Assembly (NCBI RefSeq): GCF_005403045.1
Contig: NZ_BJCL01000007.1
Location: forward strand, 238,946 to 302,945
DNA length: 64,000 nucleotides
Origin: Pseudaquabacterium pictum
Lineage (GTDB): Bacteria; Pseudomonadota; Gammaproteobacteria; Burkholderiales; Burkholderiaceae_C
Reading direction: 5' to 3'
This document shows, piece by piece, positions 18,824 to 27,699 of this stretch. Each line of letters begins with the position of its first letter. The first letter of the stretch is position 1. The notes beneath the pieces are model-generated. The model saw only the letters and a program-made list of their open reading frames with translations, was not told the DNA's origin and made no database searches. The position numbers and the translations under genes were made by a program.

Positions 18824-19812
18824 CCGCCCAGGCCGGGCGCGGGCCGCGCCTGACCCTGCACACCCTGCCCAGCCTGCTGGCGGTGGCGCTGTTCGCGCTG
18901 ATGTTCGGCGCCGGCTCGCTGGCCTACGACGGCTTCTTCAGCGGCCAGGTCTTCCTGAACCTGTTCATCGACAACGCCTTCCTGATCGTCGTCGCGCTCG
19001 GGCTGTCGTTCGTCATCCTCGGCGGCGGCATCGACCTGAGCGTGGGCGCGGTGGTGGCCCTGGCCACCATGGTGCTGGCCGCGCTGGTGGAGACGCTGCA
19101 GTGGCCGCCCGCCGCCGCGGTGGCCGCCATCCTGGCGGGCGGCCTGGTGTTCGGCACGCTGCAGGGTGTGCTGGTGGAGGTGTTCGAGGTGCCGCCCTTC
19201 ATCGCCACGCTGGCGGGCATGTTCCTGGCGCGTGGGTTGTGCTACCTGATCAGCATCGACTCGATCGCCATCCGCCATCCGCAGCTGGAAGCCTTCTCAC
19301 AGGCGCGGCTGCCGCTGGGCCCGCTGGGCGAGGTGACACCCAGCGTGGCGGTGGCCGCCGCGGTGCTGGCCGGCGCGGTGTGGCTGGCCCATGGCACCAC
19401 GTTCGGCCGCACGGTGTACGCCATCGGCGGCAGCGAGCGCTCGGCGCGCATGATGGGCCTGCCGGTGCGGGCCACCCGCATCGGCATGTATGCGCTGTGC
19501 AGCGGCTGCGCGGCGCTGGGTGGCCTGCTGTTCGGCACCTACACCCTGTCAGGCTACGGCCTGCACGGCATGGGGCTGGAACTGGACGCCATCGCCGCGG
19601 TGGTGATCGGCGGCGCGCTGCTGTCGGGCGGCGTGGGCACGGTGGCGGGCTGCGTCTCGGGCGTGCTGACGTTGGGGGCGATCCAGACGCTGATCGCCTT
19701 CGACGGCAGCCTCAGCAGCTGGTGGACACGCATCGCCATCGGCGTGCTGCTGGGGCTGTTCTGCGTGCTGCAGCGCGTGATGGAGTGGTGGCACCAGCGG
19801 CAGGCACCCTGA
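18820..19812 (+). CDS. yjfF: Sugar ABC transporter permease, YjfF-like
   Basis: The second permease of the YtfQRT-YjfF system, 330 residues. Motifs are IVVALGLSFVILGGGIDLSVGAVVALATMVLA, VFEVPPFIATLAGMFLARGLCYLISI, FGRTVYAIGGSERSARMMGLPV and LELDAIAAVVIGGALLSGGVGTVAGCVSGVLTLGAIQTLI. The start is TTG 18820, overlapping the previous stop (TTGA), with GGGGAG 6-7 nt before it. It is last in the ara operon and is followed by a hairpin terminator. Confidence 0.92.
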   Translation: MTAQAGRGPRLTLHTLPSLLAVALFALMFGAGSLAYDGFFSGQVFLNLFIDNAFLIVVALGLSFVILGGGIDLSVGAVVALATMVLAALVETLQWPPAAAVAAILAGGLVFGTLQGVLVEVFEVPPFIATLAGMFLARGLCYLISIDSIAIRHPQLEAFSQARLPLGPLGEVTPSVAVAAAVLAGAVWLAHGTTFGRTVYAIGGSERSARMMGLPVRATRIGMYALCSGCAALGGLLFGTYTLSGYGLHGMGLELDAIAAVVIGGALLSGGVGTVAGCVSGVLTLGAIQTLIAFDGSLSSWWTRIAIGVLLGLFCVLQRVMEWWHQRQAP

Positions 19813-19842
19813 GGCCGCCCCCGTAGAATCGCGTCCCACGCC

Positions 19843-19870
19843 CGGCCCGCTGCATGCGGGCCGTTTGTTT
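19843..19870 (+). terminator. Rho-independent terminator after the arabinose operon
   Basis: An 8-bp stem CGGCCCGC / GCGGGCCG with loop TGCAT is followed by TTTGTTT. It lies 30 bp after yjfF and before the small gene preceding miaB. Confidence 0.75.
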
Positions 19871-19892
19871 CCACAGCCCCTGGATCCACACC

Positions 19893-20285
19893 ATGCTCCG
19901 CTGTGTTCCGCAGGCCGTCCTGGCCGCCGCGTTGCTGTTGCTGATCGCTGGCACGGCCGCCGCACAGACCTCCCGCCCGTTCCCCGCCACCGCCTTGCGC
20001 GGCGCGCTCGTCGTCACCCAGCCGCCCGAGGTGCTGCTCAACGGCAAGGCCGACCGGCTGTCGCCCGGCGCGCGCATCCGCGGCGCCAACAACATGCTGC
20101 AGATGTCGGGCGCGCTGGTCGGCGAGAAACTGCTGGTGCACTACACCCGCGAGCCCTCGGGCCTGGTGCACGACGTGTGGATCCTCACGCCCGAGGAGGC
20201 CGCGCGCAAGCCCTGGCCCACCACGCCCGAGGAAGCGCAGCGCTGGGAATTCAGCCCCGCCGCGCAGACCTGGACCCGCCGCTGA
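19893..20285 (+). CDS. Exported hypothetical protein upstream of miaB
   Basis: A 130-residue protein with signal peptide (MLRCVPQAVLAAALLLLIAGTAAAQ). The mature part contains FPATALRGALVVTQPPEVLLNGKADRLSPGARIRGANNMLQMSGAL, which looks like a small beta-rich domain. It ends in a WPTTPEEAQRWEF-rich segment. I do not recognise a named family. Its position 24 bp before miaB on the same strand suggests co-transcription. ATG 19893 is chosen because it gives a standard signal peptide; ATG 19854 would add 13 residues. Confidence 0.75.
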   Translation: MLRCVPQAVLAAALLLLIAGTAAAQTSRPFPATALRGALVVTQPPEVLLNGKADRLSPGARIRGANNMLQMSGALVGEKLLVHYTREPSGLVHDVWILTPEEAARKPWPTTPEEAQRWEFSPAAQTWTRR

Positions 20286-20309
20286 AGCCCGGCACCCAAG
20301 GACACCGCG

Positions 20310-21668
20310 ATGACGAAGAAGGTCTACATCCGCAGCTTCGGCTGCCAGATGAACGAGTACGACGCCGACAAGATGGCCGACGTGATGCGCGTGGCCGACG
20401 GCTACGAGCCCACCGCCGACCCCGAGCAGGCCGACCTGATCCTGTTCAACACCTGCTCGGTGCGCGAGAAGGCGCAGGAGAAGGTGTTCTCCGACCTCGG
20501 CCGCGTCAAGCATTTGAAGGCCAAGGGCGTGCTGATCGGCGTGGGCGGCTGCGTGGCCAGCCAGGAAGGCGCGGCCATCATCGACCGCGCGCCCTATGTG
20601 GACGTGGTGTTCGGCCCGCAGACTCTGCACCGCCTGCCGCAGCTGCTGGCCCAGCGCCAGGCCCAGGGCCGGGCGCAGGTGGACATCAGCTTCCCCGAGA
20701 TCGAGAAGTTCGACCACCTGCCGCCGGCCCGCACCGACGGCGCCTCGGCCTTCGTGTCGATCATGGAAGGCTGCAGCAAGTACTGCAGCTACTGCGTGGT
20801 GCCCTACACCCGCGGCGAGGAGGTGCACCGCCCCTTCGACGACGTGCTGGTGGAAGTGGCCGGTCTGGCCGACCAGGGCGTGAAGGAAGTGACCCTGCTG
20901 GGCCAGAACGTCAACGCCTACCGCGGCCGCATGGGCGGCACCAGCGAGATCGCCGACTTCGCCCTGCTGCTGGAGTACGTGCACGACATCCCAGGCATCG
21001 AGCGCATCCGCTACACCACCAGCCACCCGAACGAGTTCACCCAGCGGCTGATCGACGCCTATGGCAAGCTGCCGAAGCTGGTGGACCACCTGCACCTGCC
21101 GGTGCAACATGGCAGCGACCGCATCCTGATGGCGATGAAGCGCGGCTACACCGCCGTCGAATACAAGAGCACCATCCGCAAGCTGCGCACGGTGCGGCCC
21201 GGCATCAGCCTGTCCACCGACTTCATCGTCGGCTTCCCTGGCGAGACCGAGGACGACCACCAGAAGTCGCTGAAGCTGATCGAGGACGTGGGCTACGACG
21301 CGAGCTTCAGCTTCGTCTTCAGCCCGCGGCCGGGCACGCCGGCTGCCGCGCTGGCCGACGACACACCGCAGGACCTGAAGTTGAAGCGCCTGCAGCAACT
21401 GCAGGCGCTGATCGAACAGAACGTGCAGCGCATCAGCGCCAGCCGCGTGGGCACGGTGCAGCGCATCCTGGTCGAAGGCCCGGCCCGCCGGCCGGGGCCC
21501 GACGGCGCCGCCGAGCTGATGGGCCGCACCGAATGCAACCGCATCGTCAACTTCGACGGCGGCCCGCTGGGCCAGCGGCTGGTCGGCCAGATGATCGACG
21601 TGAACATCACCCAGGCGCTGCCGCATTCGCTGCGCGGTGCGGTGGTCACCGCCGCGCTGCCGGCCTGA
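20310..21668 (+). CDS. miaB: tRNA-2-methylthio-N6-dimethylallyladenosine synthase
   Basis: A radical-SAM methylthiotransferase acting on i6A37 of tRNAs that read UNN codons. The 452-residue product has the N-terminal domain Cys ligands C12 ([10 protein letters not shown]), C49 ([13 protein letters not shown]) and C81 (GGCVASQEG). The radical-SAM CxxxCxxC motif is at about 155-162 ([18 protein letters not shown]), followed by [26 protein letters not shown] and a C-terminal TRAM region ([16 protein letters not shown]...[13 protein letters not shown]). All parts are intact. Confidence 0.97.
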   Translation: MTKKVYIRSFGCQMNEYDADKMADVMRVADGYEPTADPEQADLILFNTCSVREKAQEKVFSDLGRVKHLKAKGVLIGVGGCVASQEGAAIIDRAPYVDVVFGPQTLHRLPQLLAQRQAQGRAQVDISFPEIEKFDHLPPARTDGASAFVSIMEGCSKYCSYCVVPYTRGEEVHRPFDDVLVEVAGLADQGVKEVTLLGQNVNAYRGRMGGTSEIADFALLLEYVHDIPGIERIRYTTSHPNEFTQRLIDAYGKLPKLVDHLHLPVQHGSDRILMAMKRGYTAVEYKSTIRKLRTVRPGISLSTDFIVGFPGETEDDHQKSLKLIEDVGYDASFSFVFSPRPGTPAAALADDTPQDLKLKRLQQLQALIEQNVQRISASRVGTVQRILVEGPARRPGPDGAAELMGRTECNRIVNFDGGPLGQRLVGQMIDVNITQALPHSLRGAVVTAALPA

Positions 21669-21677
21669 GCGGCGCCG

Positions 21678-21959
21678 TCAGCGGCGGCCGGGGCCGAAGC
21701 CCGCCCACCACAGCGCGCCGGCACTGGCCAGCACCATCGCCGCGTAGGTGGCCATGCGGCCGTCGCGCCCGGTGATCACCAGGCCACCCAGCAAGGCCAG
21801 CCCGGCGCCGGCGCTGGCCCAGCCAGCCAGCCGCTTCCAGGCCACGCCGCGCAGCGCGGTGCGCCACAGCAGCTTGCTCAGCCCCGCCGCGATCGCCCCC
21901 AGGCCGGCGGCCGGCAACAGCAGGTTCAGCAGGTGCCACAGTGCGTCGAGCGGGCCCAT
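21678..21959 (-). CDS. Small membrane protein of unknown function
   Basis: A 93-residue protein beginning MGPLDALWHLLNLLLPAAGLGAIAAGLSKLLW, with two more hydrophobic stretches (AGWASAGAGLALLGGLVITG and MATYAAMVLASAGALWWAGF), so probably three membrane helices. No catalytic motif is visible. It is convergent with miaB (9 bp apart) and divergent from hemA. I recognise it only as a conserved-looking small inner membrane protein. Confidence 0.7.
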   Translation of the reverse strand: MGPLDALWHLLNLLLPAAGLGAIAAGLSKLLWRTALRGVAWKRLAGWASAGAGLALLGGLVITGRDGRMATYAAMVLASAGALWWAGFGPGRR

Positions 21960-22081
21960 CGGCTGGAATCTCGGGAAAGTGTCAACTTGACTTGACGATC
22001 AACCGCTGTTCTCATTGACAGGCGTCAACGGTAGCGCGGGGCTTTGCGGCCAATTCCACCGGCTGGCACGACACCAAATTC

Positions 22082-22094
22082 TATAATTCCGACA
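22082..22094 (+). promoter_or_regulatory. hemA -10 box placing the start site at the hemA ATG
   Basis: A perfect TATAAT at 22082-22087 is followed by only 6 nt before the hemA ATG at 22094. Normal -10 to start-site spacing would put the first transcribed base at or next to the A of ATG. No ribosome site is present (TTCCGAC). This suggests a leaderless hemA transcript. The -35 hexamer is not obvious. Confidence 0.5.
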
Positions 22095-23395
22095 TGAGTG
22101 TGTTCACCCTGGGCCTGAACCACACGACCGCGCCAGTCGACATGCGTGGTCGTTTTGCGTTCTCGCCGGAACAGCTCTCACCGGCGCTGCGCGGCTTCCG
22201 CGAGCGCCTGATGCGCGCCGTGCCCGAGGCCGCCCTGCTGTCCACCTGCAACCGCACCGAGCTGTACGTGGCCGCCGATCCGGCCCAGGTCACCCAGCTG
22301 GTCACCCCCGCCATCGACTGGCTGGCGGCGCAAGGCGGTGTGCCGGGCGACCAATTGCGCCACCACACCTATGTGCTGGAGCACCGCGACGCCGCCCGCC
22401 ACGCCTTCCGCGTGGCATCGGGTCTGGATTCGATGGTGCTGGGCGAGCCGCAGATCCTCGGCCAGATGAAGCAGGCCGTGCGCGAGGCCGATGCCGCCGG
22501 CACCCTGGGCACCACGCTGCACCAGCTGTTCCAGCGCAGCTTCTCGGTGGCCAAGGATGTGCGCACCAGCACCGAGATCGGCGCCCACAGCATCAGCATG
22601 GCCGCCGCGTCGGTGCGGCTGGCGGCGCAGCTGTTCGAAGACCTGCGCGACATCCGCATCCTGTTCGTCGGCGCCGGCGAGATGATCGAGCTGGTGGCCA
22701 CGCACTTCGCCGCGCGCACGCCCAAGGGCATGGCCATCGCCAACCGCACGCTCGAGCGCGGCGAGAAGCTGGCCGGCCGCTTCGGCGCCGAATCCATCCG
22801 CCTGGCCGATCTGCCGGCGCGGCTGCATGAGTTCGACGCCATCGTCTCCTGCACCGCCAGCACGCTGCCGATCATCGGCCTGGGTGCGGTGCGCAGCGCG
22901 CTGAAGGCCCGCCGCCACCGGCCGATGTTCATGGTCGACCTGGCCGTGCCGCGCGACATCGAGCCCGAGGTGGCCTCGCTGTCCGACGTCTACCTCTACA
23001 CCGTCGACGACCTGTCGGCCGTGGTGCAGTCGGCCGGTGAGAAGCGCCAGGCCGCCGTCGCCCAGGCCGAGGCCATCATCGACGCCGGCGTGCAGAGCTT
23101 CAGCCACTGGCTGGACCAGCGCGCCACCGTGCCGCTGATCCAGGCCCTGCGCGCCCAGGCCGACGACTGGCGCGCCGCCGAGCTGGCCCGCGCCCGCAAG
23201 CTGCTGGCCAAGGGTGCCGATGTCGAATCGGTGCTGGAAGCGCTCAGCAAGGGCCTGACCCAGAAGATGCTGCATGGCACGCTGGCCGAGCTGCATGCCA
23301 GCGATGGCGAGGCCCGCCAGCAGATGGCGCAGACGGTGTCGCGCCTGTTCCTGCGCCAGACCGCCCGCAACCCGGCGGCCGACGACAACAGCTAG
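22094..23395 (+). CDS. hemA: Glutamyl-tRNA reductase
   Basis: First committed step of C5-pathway haem synthesis: NADPH reduction of glutamyl-tRNA to glutamate-1-semialdehyde. The 433-residue product opens [20 protein letters not shown] as expected. It has the catalytic Cys near 52 in [34 protein letters not shown], the NADPH-binding [17 protein letters not shown], and a C-terminal dimerisation helix. Its order before prfA and prmC is classical. The likely promoter abuts the start codon. Confidence 0.97.
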   Translation: MSVFTLGLNHTTAPVDMRGRFAFSPEQLSPALRGFRERLMRAVPEAALLSTCNRTELYVAADPAQVTQLVTPAIDWLAAQGGVPGDQLRHHTYVLEHRDAARHAFRVASGLDSMVLGEPQILGQMKQAVREADAAGTLGTTLHQLFQRSFSVAKDVRTSTEIGAHSISMAAASVRLAAQLFEDLRDIRILFVGAGEMIELVATHFAARTPKGMAIANRTLERGEKLAGRFGAESIRLADLPARLHEFDAIVSCTASTLPIIGLGAVRSALKARRHRPMFMVDLAVPRDIEPEVASLSDVYLYTVDDLSAVVQSAGEKRQAAVAQAEAIIDAGVQSFSHWLDQRATVPLIQALRAQADDWRAAELARARKLLAKGADVESVLEALSKGLTQKMLHGTLAELHASDGEARQQMAQTVSRLFLRQTARNPAADDNS

Positions 23396-23402
23396 CGTCC
23401 TG

Positions 23403-23454
23403 GCCACAGGCCCGTGTGCTGGCGCGCCCCGCCGGCCACGGGCCTGTGGCTTTT
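23403..23454 (+). terminator. Strong hairpin with U tract between hemA and prfA
   Basis: Perfect 14-bp arms GCCACAGGCCCGTG (23403-23416) and CACGGGCCTGTGGC (23437-23450) are followed directly by TTTT. The 20-nt loop is itself GC-rich. It begins 7 bp after the hemA stop and ends 22 bp before prfA. It looks like a Rho-independent terminator or attenuator, so prfA-prmC would depend on readthrough or a separate promoter. Confidence 0.75.
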
Positions 23455-23476
23455 GGCGCAGTCCACCTCCATCCCC

Positions 23477-24571
23477 ATGAAACCCGCCCTCCGCCAGCAA
23501 CTGCAGCGCCTCGCGATGCGCCTGACCGAGCTGGACGCCCACCTGGCCGATCCGGCGCTCAGCCAGGACATCCAGCGCTACCGCAGCGTGGCGCGCGAAC
23601 AGGCCGAGGCTGCCGCCCTGGTGCAGCGCCTGGCCGACTACGAGCAGCGGGAGGCCGACCTGGCCGCCGCCCGCGAGCTGCTGGCCCAGCCCGGCCAGGA
23701 CGCCGACATGGCCGAGATGGCGCGCGAGGAGATCACCGCCGCCGAGGCCGACCTGGCCCGCCTGCTGACCGAGCTGCAGACCGCCCTGCTGCCCAAGGAC
23801 CCGGACGACGCCCGCAATGCCTTCGTCGAGATCCGCGCCGGCACCGGTGGCGATGAATCGGCGCTGTTCGCCGGCGACCTGGCACGCATGTACCTGCGCT
23901 TCTGCGAGCGCCAGGGCTGGCGCACCGAGGTCCTCAGCGAAAACGCCAGCGACCTGGGCGGCTACAAGGAGCTGGTGCTGCGGGTCGAAGGCCCGGCCGT
24001 CTACGGCCAGCTGAAGTTCGAGAGCGGCGGCCACCGGGTGCAGCGGGTGCCGGCCACTGAATCGCAGGGCCGCATCCACACCAGCGCCTGCACCGTGGCC
24101 GTGCTGCCCGAGCCCGACGAGGCCACCGAGATCACGCTGAACCCGGCCGATCTGCGCATCGACACCTTCCGCGCCAGCGGCGCCGGCGGCCAGCACGTCA
24201 ACAAGACCGATTCGGCCATCCGCGTCACCCACCTGCCCACCGGCCTGGTGGCCGAGTGCCAGGACGACCGCAGCCAGCACCGCAACAAGGCCAAGGCGCT
24301 GGCGGTGCTGCAGGCCCGGCTGCGCGACCGCGAGCGTGCCGAGCGCGAGGCCAAGGAAGCCGCCCACCGCAAGAGCCTGGTGGGCACCGGCGACCGCAGC
24401 GACCGCATCCGCACCTACAACTTCCCGCAGGGCCGGCTGACCGACCACCGCATCAACCTGACGCTGTACAAGCTGGGCGCGGTGATGGACGGCGACCTGG
24501 GCGACGTGGTGGGCGCGCTGCAGGCCGCCCAGGCGCAGGACCAGCTGGCGGCGCTGGAGGGCGCGGCTTGA
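23477..24571 (+). CDS. prfA: Peptide chain release factor 1
   Basis: Recognises UAA and UAG stop codons and triggers peptide release. The 364-residue product has the PAT anticodon-like motif in [19 protein letters not shown], which is specific to RF1, and the catalytic GGQ in [19 protein letters not shown] near residue 237. An N-terminal coiled-coil domain and the [22 protein letters not shown] segment are also present. ATG 23477 ([16 protein letters not shown]) fits the family. Its stop overlaps the TTG start of prmC, inside a tandem duplication. Confidence 0.97.
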   Translation: MKPALRQQLQRLAMRLTELDAHLADPALSQDIQRYRSVAREQAEAAALVQRLADYEQREADLAAARELLAQPGQDADMAEMAREEITAAEADLARLLTELQTALLPKDPDDARNAFVEIRAGTGGDESALFAGDLARMYLRFCERQGWRTEVLSENASDLGGYKELVLRVEGPAVYGQLKFESGGHRVQRVPATESQGRIHTSACTVAVLPEPDEATEITLNPADLRIDTFRASGAGGQHVNKTDSAIRVTHLPTGLVAECQDDRSQHRNKAKALAVLQARLRDRERAEREAKEAAHRKSLVGTGDRSDRIRTYNFPQGRLTDHRINLTLYKLGAVMDGDLGDVVGALQAAQAQDQLAALEGAA

Positions 24572-24600
24572 GCAACGCGGTCGGCTTGAGCAACGCGGTC
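24565..24600 (+). repeat. 18-bp perfect tandem duplication across the prfA-prmC junction
   Basis: GGCTTGAGCAACGCGGTC occurs twice without spacing (24565-24582 and 24583-24600). Each copy contains the TTGA that serves as prfA stop and possible prmC start, so the prmC N-terminus reads [12 protein letters not shown]. The unit is a multiple of three, so the prmC frame is kept. Confidence 0.9.
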
Positions 24601-25458
24601 GACGTGAGCACCGCGGCCGGCGCGCCGACCATCGCCCAGGCGCTGGCCGCCGCCCGTGCCCAGGGCCTGGACCGGCTCGACGCCCAGTGGCTGCTGGGCC
24701 ATGTGCTGGGGCAGACCAGCGCCTGGCTGATCAGCCACGACGAGCAGCCGCTGGCCGCCACCGACGCGCACACCTACGCCGCCCTCTGCCGCCGCCGCAC
24801 CGACGGCGAGCCGCTGGCCTACCTGGTCGGCCAGGCCGGCTTCCATGGGCTGACGCTGCAGGTCACGCCCGATGTGCTGGTGCCCCGGCCCGACACCGAG
24901 ACCCTGGTCGACTGGGCGCTGGACCTGCTGCCCACGCTGCCGACGCCGCCCCAGGTGGCCGACCTGGGCACCGGCAGCGGTGCCATCGCGCTGGCCGTGG
25001 CCCACCGCCACCCCGCAGCGCAGGTGACAGCCACCGACCTGAGCCCGGCCGCGCTGGCCGTGGCCCAGGCCAATGCCCGCCGCCTGGGCCTGGCGCCACA
25101 GTGGGCCGAAGGCGCCTGGTGGCAGGCGCTGCCGGCCGGCGCCCGCTTCCACCTGGTGCTGAGCAACCCGCCCTACATCGCCGGCGCCGATCCGCATCTG
25201 CCGGCCCTGCGCCATGAGCCGCAGCTGGCGCTGACACCCGGCGGCGACGGCCTGGACGCATTGCGCCAGATCATTGCCGGCGCGCCGGCCCACCTGCACC
25301 CTGGTGGCTGGCTGCTGCTGGAGCATGGCTGGGACCAGGCCGATGCCGTGGCCGCCTTGCTGGCCGAGGCCGGCTTCGGCTCGATCGGCCACCGCCTGGA
25401 TCTGGGCGGCCATGCCCGCTGCACCGGTGGCCGCCGGGAGGACGGGAACAAAGGGTGA
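24568..25458 (+). CDS. prmC: Release factor glutamine methyltransferase
   Basis: Methylates the glutamine of the GGQ motif in RF1/RF2 using S-adenosylmethionine. The product has an N-terminal helical domain ([35 protein letters not shown]), [16 protein letters not shown], the SAM loop [16 protein letters not shown], and the catalytic NPPY in [16 protein letters not shown]. It ends [12 protein letters not shown] as usual. Three starts are possible: TTG 24568, TTG 24586 (the duplicated copy) and GTG 24604; the last gives the most usual N-terminal length. Coordinates use the most upstream start. Confidence 0.95.
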   Translation: MSNAVGLSNAVDVSTAAGAPTIAQALAAARAQGLDRLDAQWLLGHVLGQTSAWLISHDEQPLAATDAHTYAALCRRRTDGEPLAYLVGQAGFHGLTLQVTPDVLVPRPDTETLVDWALDLLPTLPTPPQVADLGTGSGAIALAVAHRHPAAQVTATDLSPAALAVAQANARRLGLAPQWAEGAWWQALPAGARFHLVLSNPPYIAGADPHLPALRHEPQLALTPGGDGLDALRQIIAGAPAHLHPGGWLLLEHGWDQADAVAALLAEAGFGSIGHRLDLGGHARCTGGRREDGNKG

Positions 25459-25558
25459 TGGACACCACAGTTGCCGGAACACGGCCCGGCAGCACGGGCG
25501 TACGATGGTTGTGTGGTGGCTCCTCGGGTGGGGCCGCCCGGCTCCCCGGGAGACTGCG

Positions 25559-26095
25559 ATGCGCCAGACCCTCACCCCCCTGCTGTTGGCCGCTGCCACG
25601 GCTGCGGCCACGGTGGCGCCCTGGGCCCAGGCCCAGACCCGCGGCCTGACCGCCGCACCGGACGCCTTGGGCGGGCCGGTCTGGCAGGCCCGCTTCGAGC
25701 GCGACGCCAGCCCGCTGCCGGCCCTGCGCGGCCTGGGCCCCTGGCTCACACCGTCAACCTCCACCCACAGCCTGCGCCTGCTGGGCGACTACCAGTTCAG
25801 CGCGCTGCGCCTGGGCGAGACCGGCGGCCTGCGGCTGACCGGCGGCCTGCTGATCAACCTGCGCCAATCGGCCAGCGGCCTGCTGACCACCGGCCAGTTG
25901 TCGGCCCAGCCCTATGCCGGCGTGGGCTATGCCAGCGGCAGCCTGGACGGCCGCTGGGGCTTCAGCGCCGACCTGGGCCTGGCCGCCAACGGCCTCGGCC
26001 CGCTGCGGCTGGACCGGCCCGGCCTCAGCCTGGGCAGCGACGGCCTGCCAAGGCTGCTGCCGATGGTGCGCCTGGGCATGACGCTGGCCTTCTGA
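25559..26095 (+). CDS. Small outer-membrane beta-barrel-like protein
   Basis: A 178-residue exported protein. The signal peptide is MRQTLTPLLLAAATAAATVAPWAQAQ. The mature part alternates small/polar and hydrophobic residues with many Gly (LLGDYQFSALRLGETGGLRLTGGLLINLRQ, PYAGVGYASGSLDGRWGFSADLGLAANG). It ends VRLGMTLAF, a terminal aromatic typical of the outer-membrane barrel insertion signal. About eight strands would fit. I do not recognise a named family. It is followed by a terminator-like hairpin, so it is likely a single gene. Confidence 0.7.
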   Translation: MRQTLTPLLLAAATAAATVAPWAQAQTRGLTAAPDALGGPVWQARFERDASPLPALRGLGPWLTPSTSTHSLRLLGDYQFSALRLGETGGLRLTGGLLINLRQSASGLLTTGQLSAQPYAGVGYASGSLDGRWGFSADLGLAANGLGPLRLDRPGLSLGSDGLPRLLPMVRLGMTLAF

Positions 26096-26126
26096 ATCGG
26101 CGCCCCAGCTTGGGGCCAAACCGCCG

Positions 26127-26151
26127 GCGCCCCGCTTGGACGGGGCGCTTT
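26127..26151 (+). terminator. Terminator-like hairpin before grxD
   Basis: An 8-bp stem GCGCCCCG / CGGGGCGC with loop CTTGGA is followed by TTT. It lies 31 bp after the barrel-like protein gene and just before a possible grxD -10 (TATAAA, 26156-26161). Confidence 0.55.
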
Positions 26152-26199
26152 GCCGTATAAAGCGCACCTGACACAACCCCTCCCCCCGGGACCAGAGAC

Positions 26200-26511
26200 A
26201 TGAGCGACGTTCAACAACGCATCGACAGCATCGTGAAGGGCGGCCGCGTGGTGCTGTTCATGAAGGGCACGGCACAGTTCCCCCAGTGCGGCTTCTCCGG
26301 CCGTGCCATCCAGGTGCTCAAGGCCAGCGGCGTGAAGGAACTGAAGACCGTCAACGTGCTGGAAGACGACGAGATCCGCCAGGGCATCAAGGAATACGCC
26401 AACTGGCCGACCATCCCCCAGCTCTACATCGACGGTGAATTCGTCGGCGGCTCGGACATCATGATGGAGATGTACCAGTCGGGCGAGCTGCAGCAGCTGA
26501 TCAACAAGTGA
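26200..26511 (+). CDS. grxD: Monothiol glutaredoxin, Grx4 type
   Basis: A CGFS-type monothiol glutaredoxin that carries or transfers [2Fe-2S] clusters with glutathione. The 103-residue product has FPQCGFSGRAIQVLKA with active Cys30, the same number as E. coli GrxD. It also has WPTIPQLYIDGEFVGGSDIMMEMYQSGELQ, with the cis-Pro and glutathione-binding positions. It overlaps the ubiX GTG start by 4 bp. Confidence 0.96.
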   Translation: MSDVQQRIDSIVKGGRVVLFMKGTAQFPQCGFSGRAIQVLKASGVKELKTVNVLEDDEIRQGIKEYANWPTIPQLYIDGEFVGGSDIMMEMYQSGELQQLINK

Positions 26512-27080
26512 CGGCCCCTCGGCTCGTCGTTGGCATCAGCGGTGCCAGCGGGGCCATCTATGGCGTGCGGCTGCTGCAGCGGGCCCGCGCGCTGGGTGCC
26601 GAGACGCATCTGGTCGTCACCCCGTCGGGCGTGCTGAACGCCCACCACGAGCTGGACATGGACCGCGCCGCGCTCGACGCGCTGGCCGACCGGTCCTACG
26701 CCCCCGGCGACATCGGCGCCTGCGTGGCCAGCGGCAGCTTCGACACCGCCGCGATGGTGGTGGCGCCCTGCTCGATGAAGACGCTGGCGGCCGTGGCCCA
26801 CGGTTTCGGCGACAACCTGCTGACCCGCGCGGCCGACGTGACGCTGAAGGAACGGCGCCGCCTGATCCTGCTGGTGCGCGAGACGCCGTTCAACCTGGCC
26901 CACCTGCGCAACATGACCGCCGTCACCGAGATGGGCGGCATCGTCTTTCCGCCGCTGCCGGCCTTCTACAACAAGCCGGCCAGCATCGACGAGCTGGTCG
27001 ACGACACGGTGGAACGGGTGTTGGCGCTGGCCGGCATCGCCCGCGCCGCACCCAAGGCCTGGCAGGGCTTGCGCGCCTGA
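26508..27080 (+). CDS. ubiX: Flavin prenyltransferase UbiX
   Basis: Makes prenylated FMN, the cofactor for UbiD-type decarboxylases in ubiquinone synthesis. The 190-residue product has the FMN-binding GISGASGAIYGVRLLQRA, SGSFDTAAMVVAPCSMKTLAAVAHG, LLTRAADVTLKERRRLILLVRETPF and AVTEMGGIVFPPLPAFYNKP. The start is GTG 26508, overlapping the grxD stop (GTGA), so translation is coupled. Confidence 0.95.
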   Translation: MTAPRLVVGISGASGAIYGVRLLQRARALGAETHLVVTPSGVLNAHHELDMDRAALDALADRSYAPGDIGACVASGSFDTAAMVVAPCSMKTLAAVAHGFGDNLLTRAADVTLKERRRLILLVRETPFNLAHLRNMTAVTEMGGIVFPPLPAFYNKPASIDELVDDTVERVLALAGIARAAPKAWQGLRA

Positions 27081-27081
27081 G

Positions 27082-27699
27082 TCAAGGCAGCCATCGGTTG
27101 CGGTTGGCCATCACCGCGTCGGGATAGGCGGCCTTGCCGCGGCTGCCGTTGTAGCGGCCCAGGGCCATGAACAGGTTGCCGCGCTCGGTGTCCAGGTAGT
27201 GGCGCAGGATCACGCAGCCGAAGCGCAGGTTGGTCTGCAGGTGGAACAGGCGCGATGCGTCGCCGTCACCGATCAGCCGGGCCCAGAACGGCATCACCTG
27301 CATGTAGCCGCGCGCCCCGGCGCTGCTGATGGCGTACTTGCGGAAGCCGCTCTCCACCTGGATCAGCCCCAGCACCAGGGCCGGCTCCAGGCCGGCGCGG
27401 GTGCTCTCGTACCACAGCGTCTCCAGGAACTCGAGCCGGGTGTGCGCCTCGGTCTTGTGGCGCTTGAGCCGCTCGGACATCGTGCCCTGCCACTGCAGGA
27501 AGGCCAGGCGCTGCTCGGTGCTGGCAAACGGCAGGCGCGGCGGCGCGGCGCGGGCAATGGCGGCCGACAGCGCCGTGCGCACGGCATCGGCCAGTGGCTC
27601 CTCGGCCTGGGTGCCGGCTTGCGCCGGCGGCAGCGCCGCCAGCCCGGCCAGGGCGCCGGCACAGCGCGCCAGCCAGGCCCGCCGGCCCGGGGCCATCAT
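27082..27699 (-). CDS. Lytic transglycosylase (SLT domain)
   Basis: Cleaves peptidoglycan glycan strands in the periplasm. The 205-residue protein has an N-terminal RR-containing signal ([23 protein letters not shown]). The SLT domain shows [33 protein letters not shown], where the catalytic Glu is near 116, and [29 protein letters not shown]. It is a short, single-domain member. Its ATG overlaps the proS stop (ATGA), so it is co-transcribed and coupled with proS. Confidence 0.9.
   Translation of the reverse strand: MMAPGRRAWLARCAGALAGLAALPPAQAGTQAEEPLADAVRTALSAAIARAAPPRLPFASTEQRLAFLQWQGTMSERLKRHKTEAHTRLEFLETLWYESTRAGLEPALVLGLIQVESGFRKYAISSAGARGYMQVMPFWARLIGDGDASRLFHLQTNLRFGCVILRHYLDTERGNLFMALGRYNGSRGKAAYPDAVMANRNRWLP

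Noticed and set aside
22064..22080. TGGCAC upstream of hemA as a sigma54 promoter
   Set aside because: The matching downstream TTGC(A/T) element is missing at the required spacing, and a perfect sigma70 -10 box lies closer to the gene.
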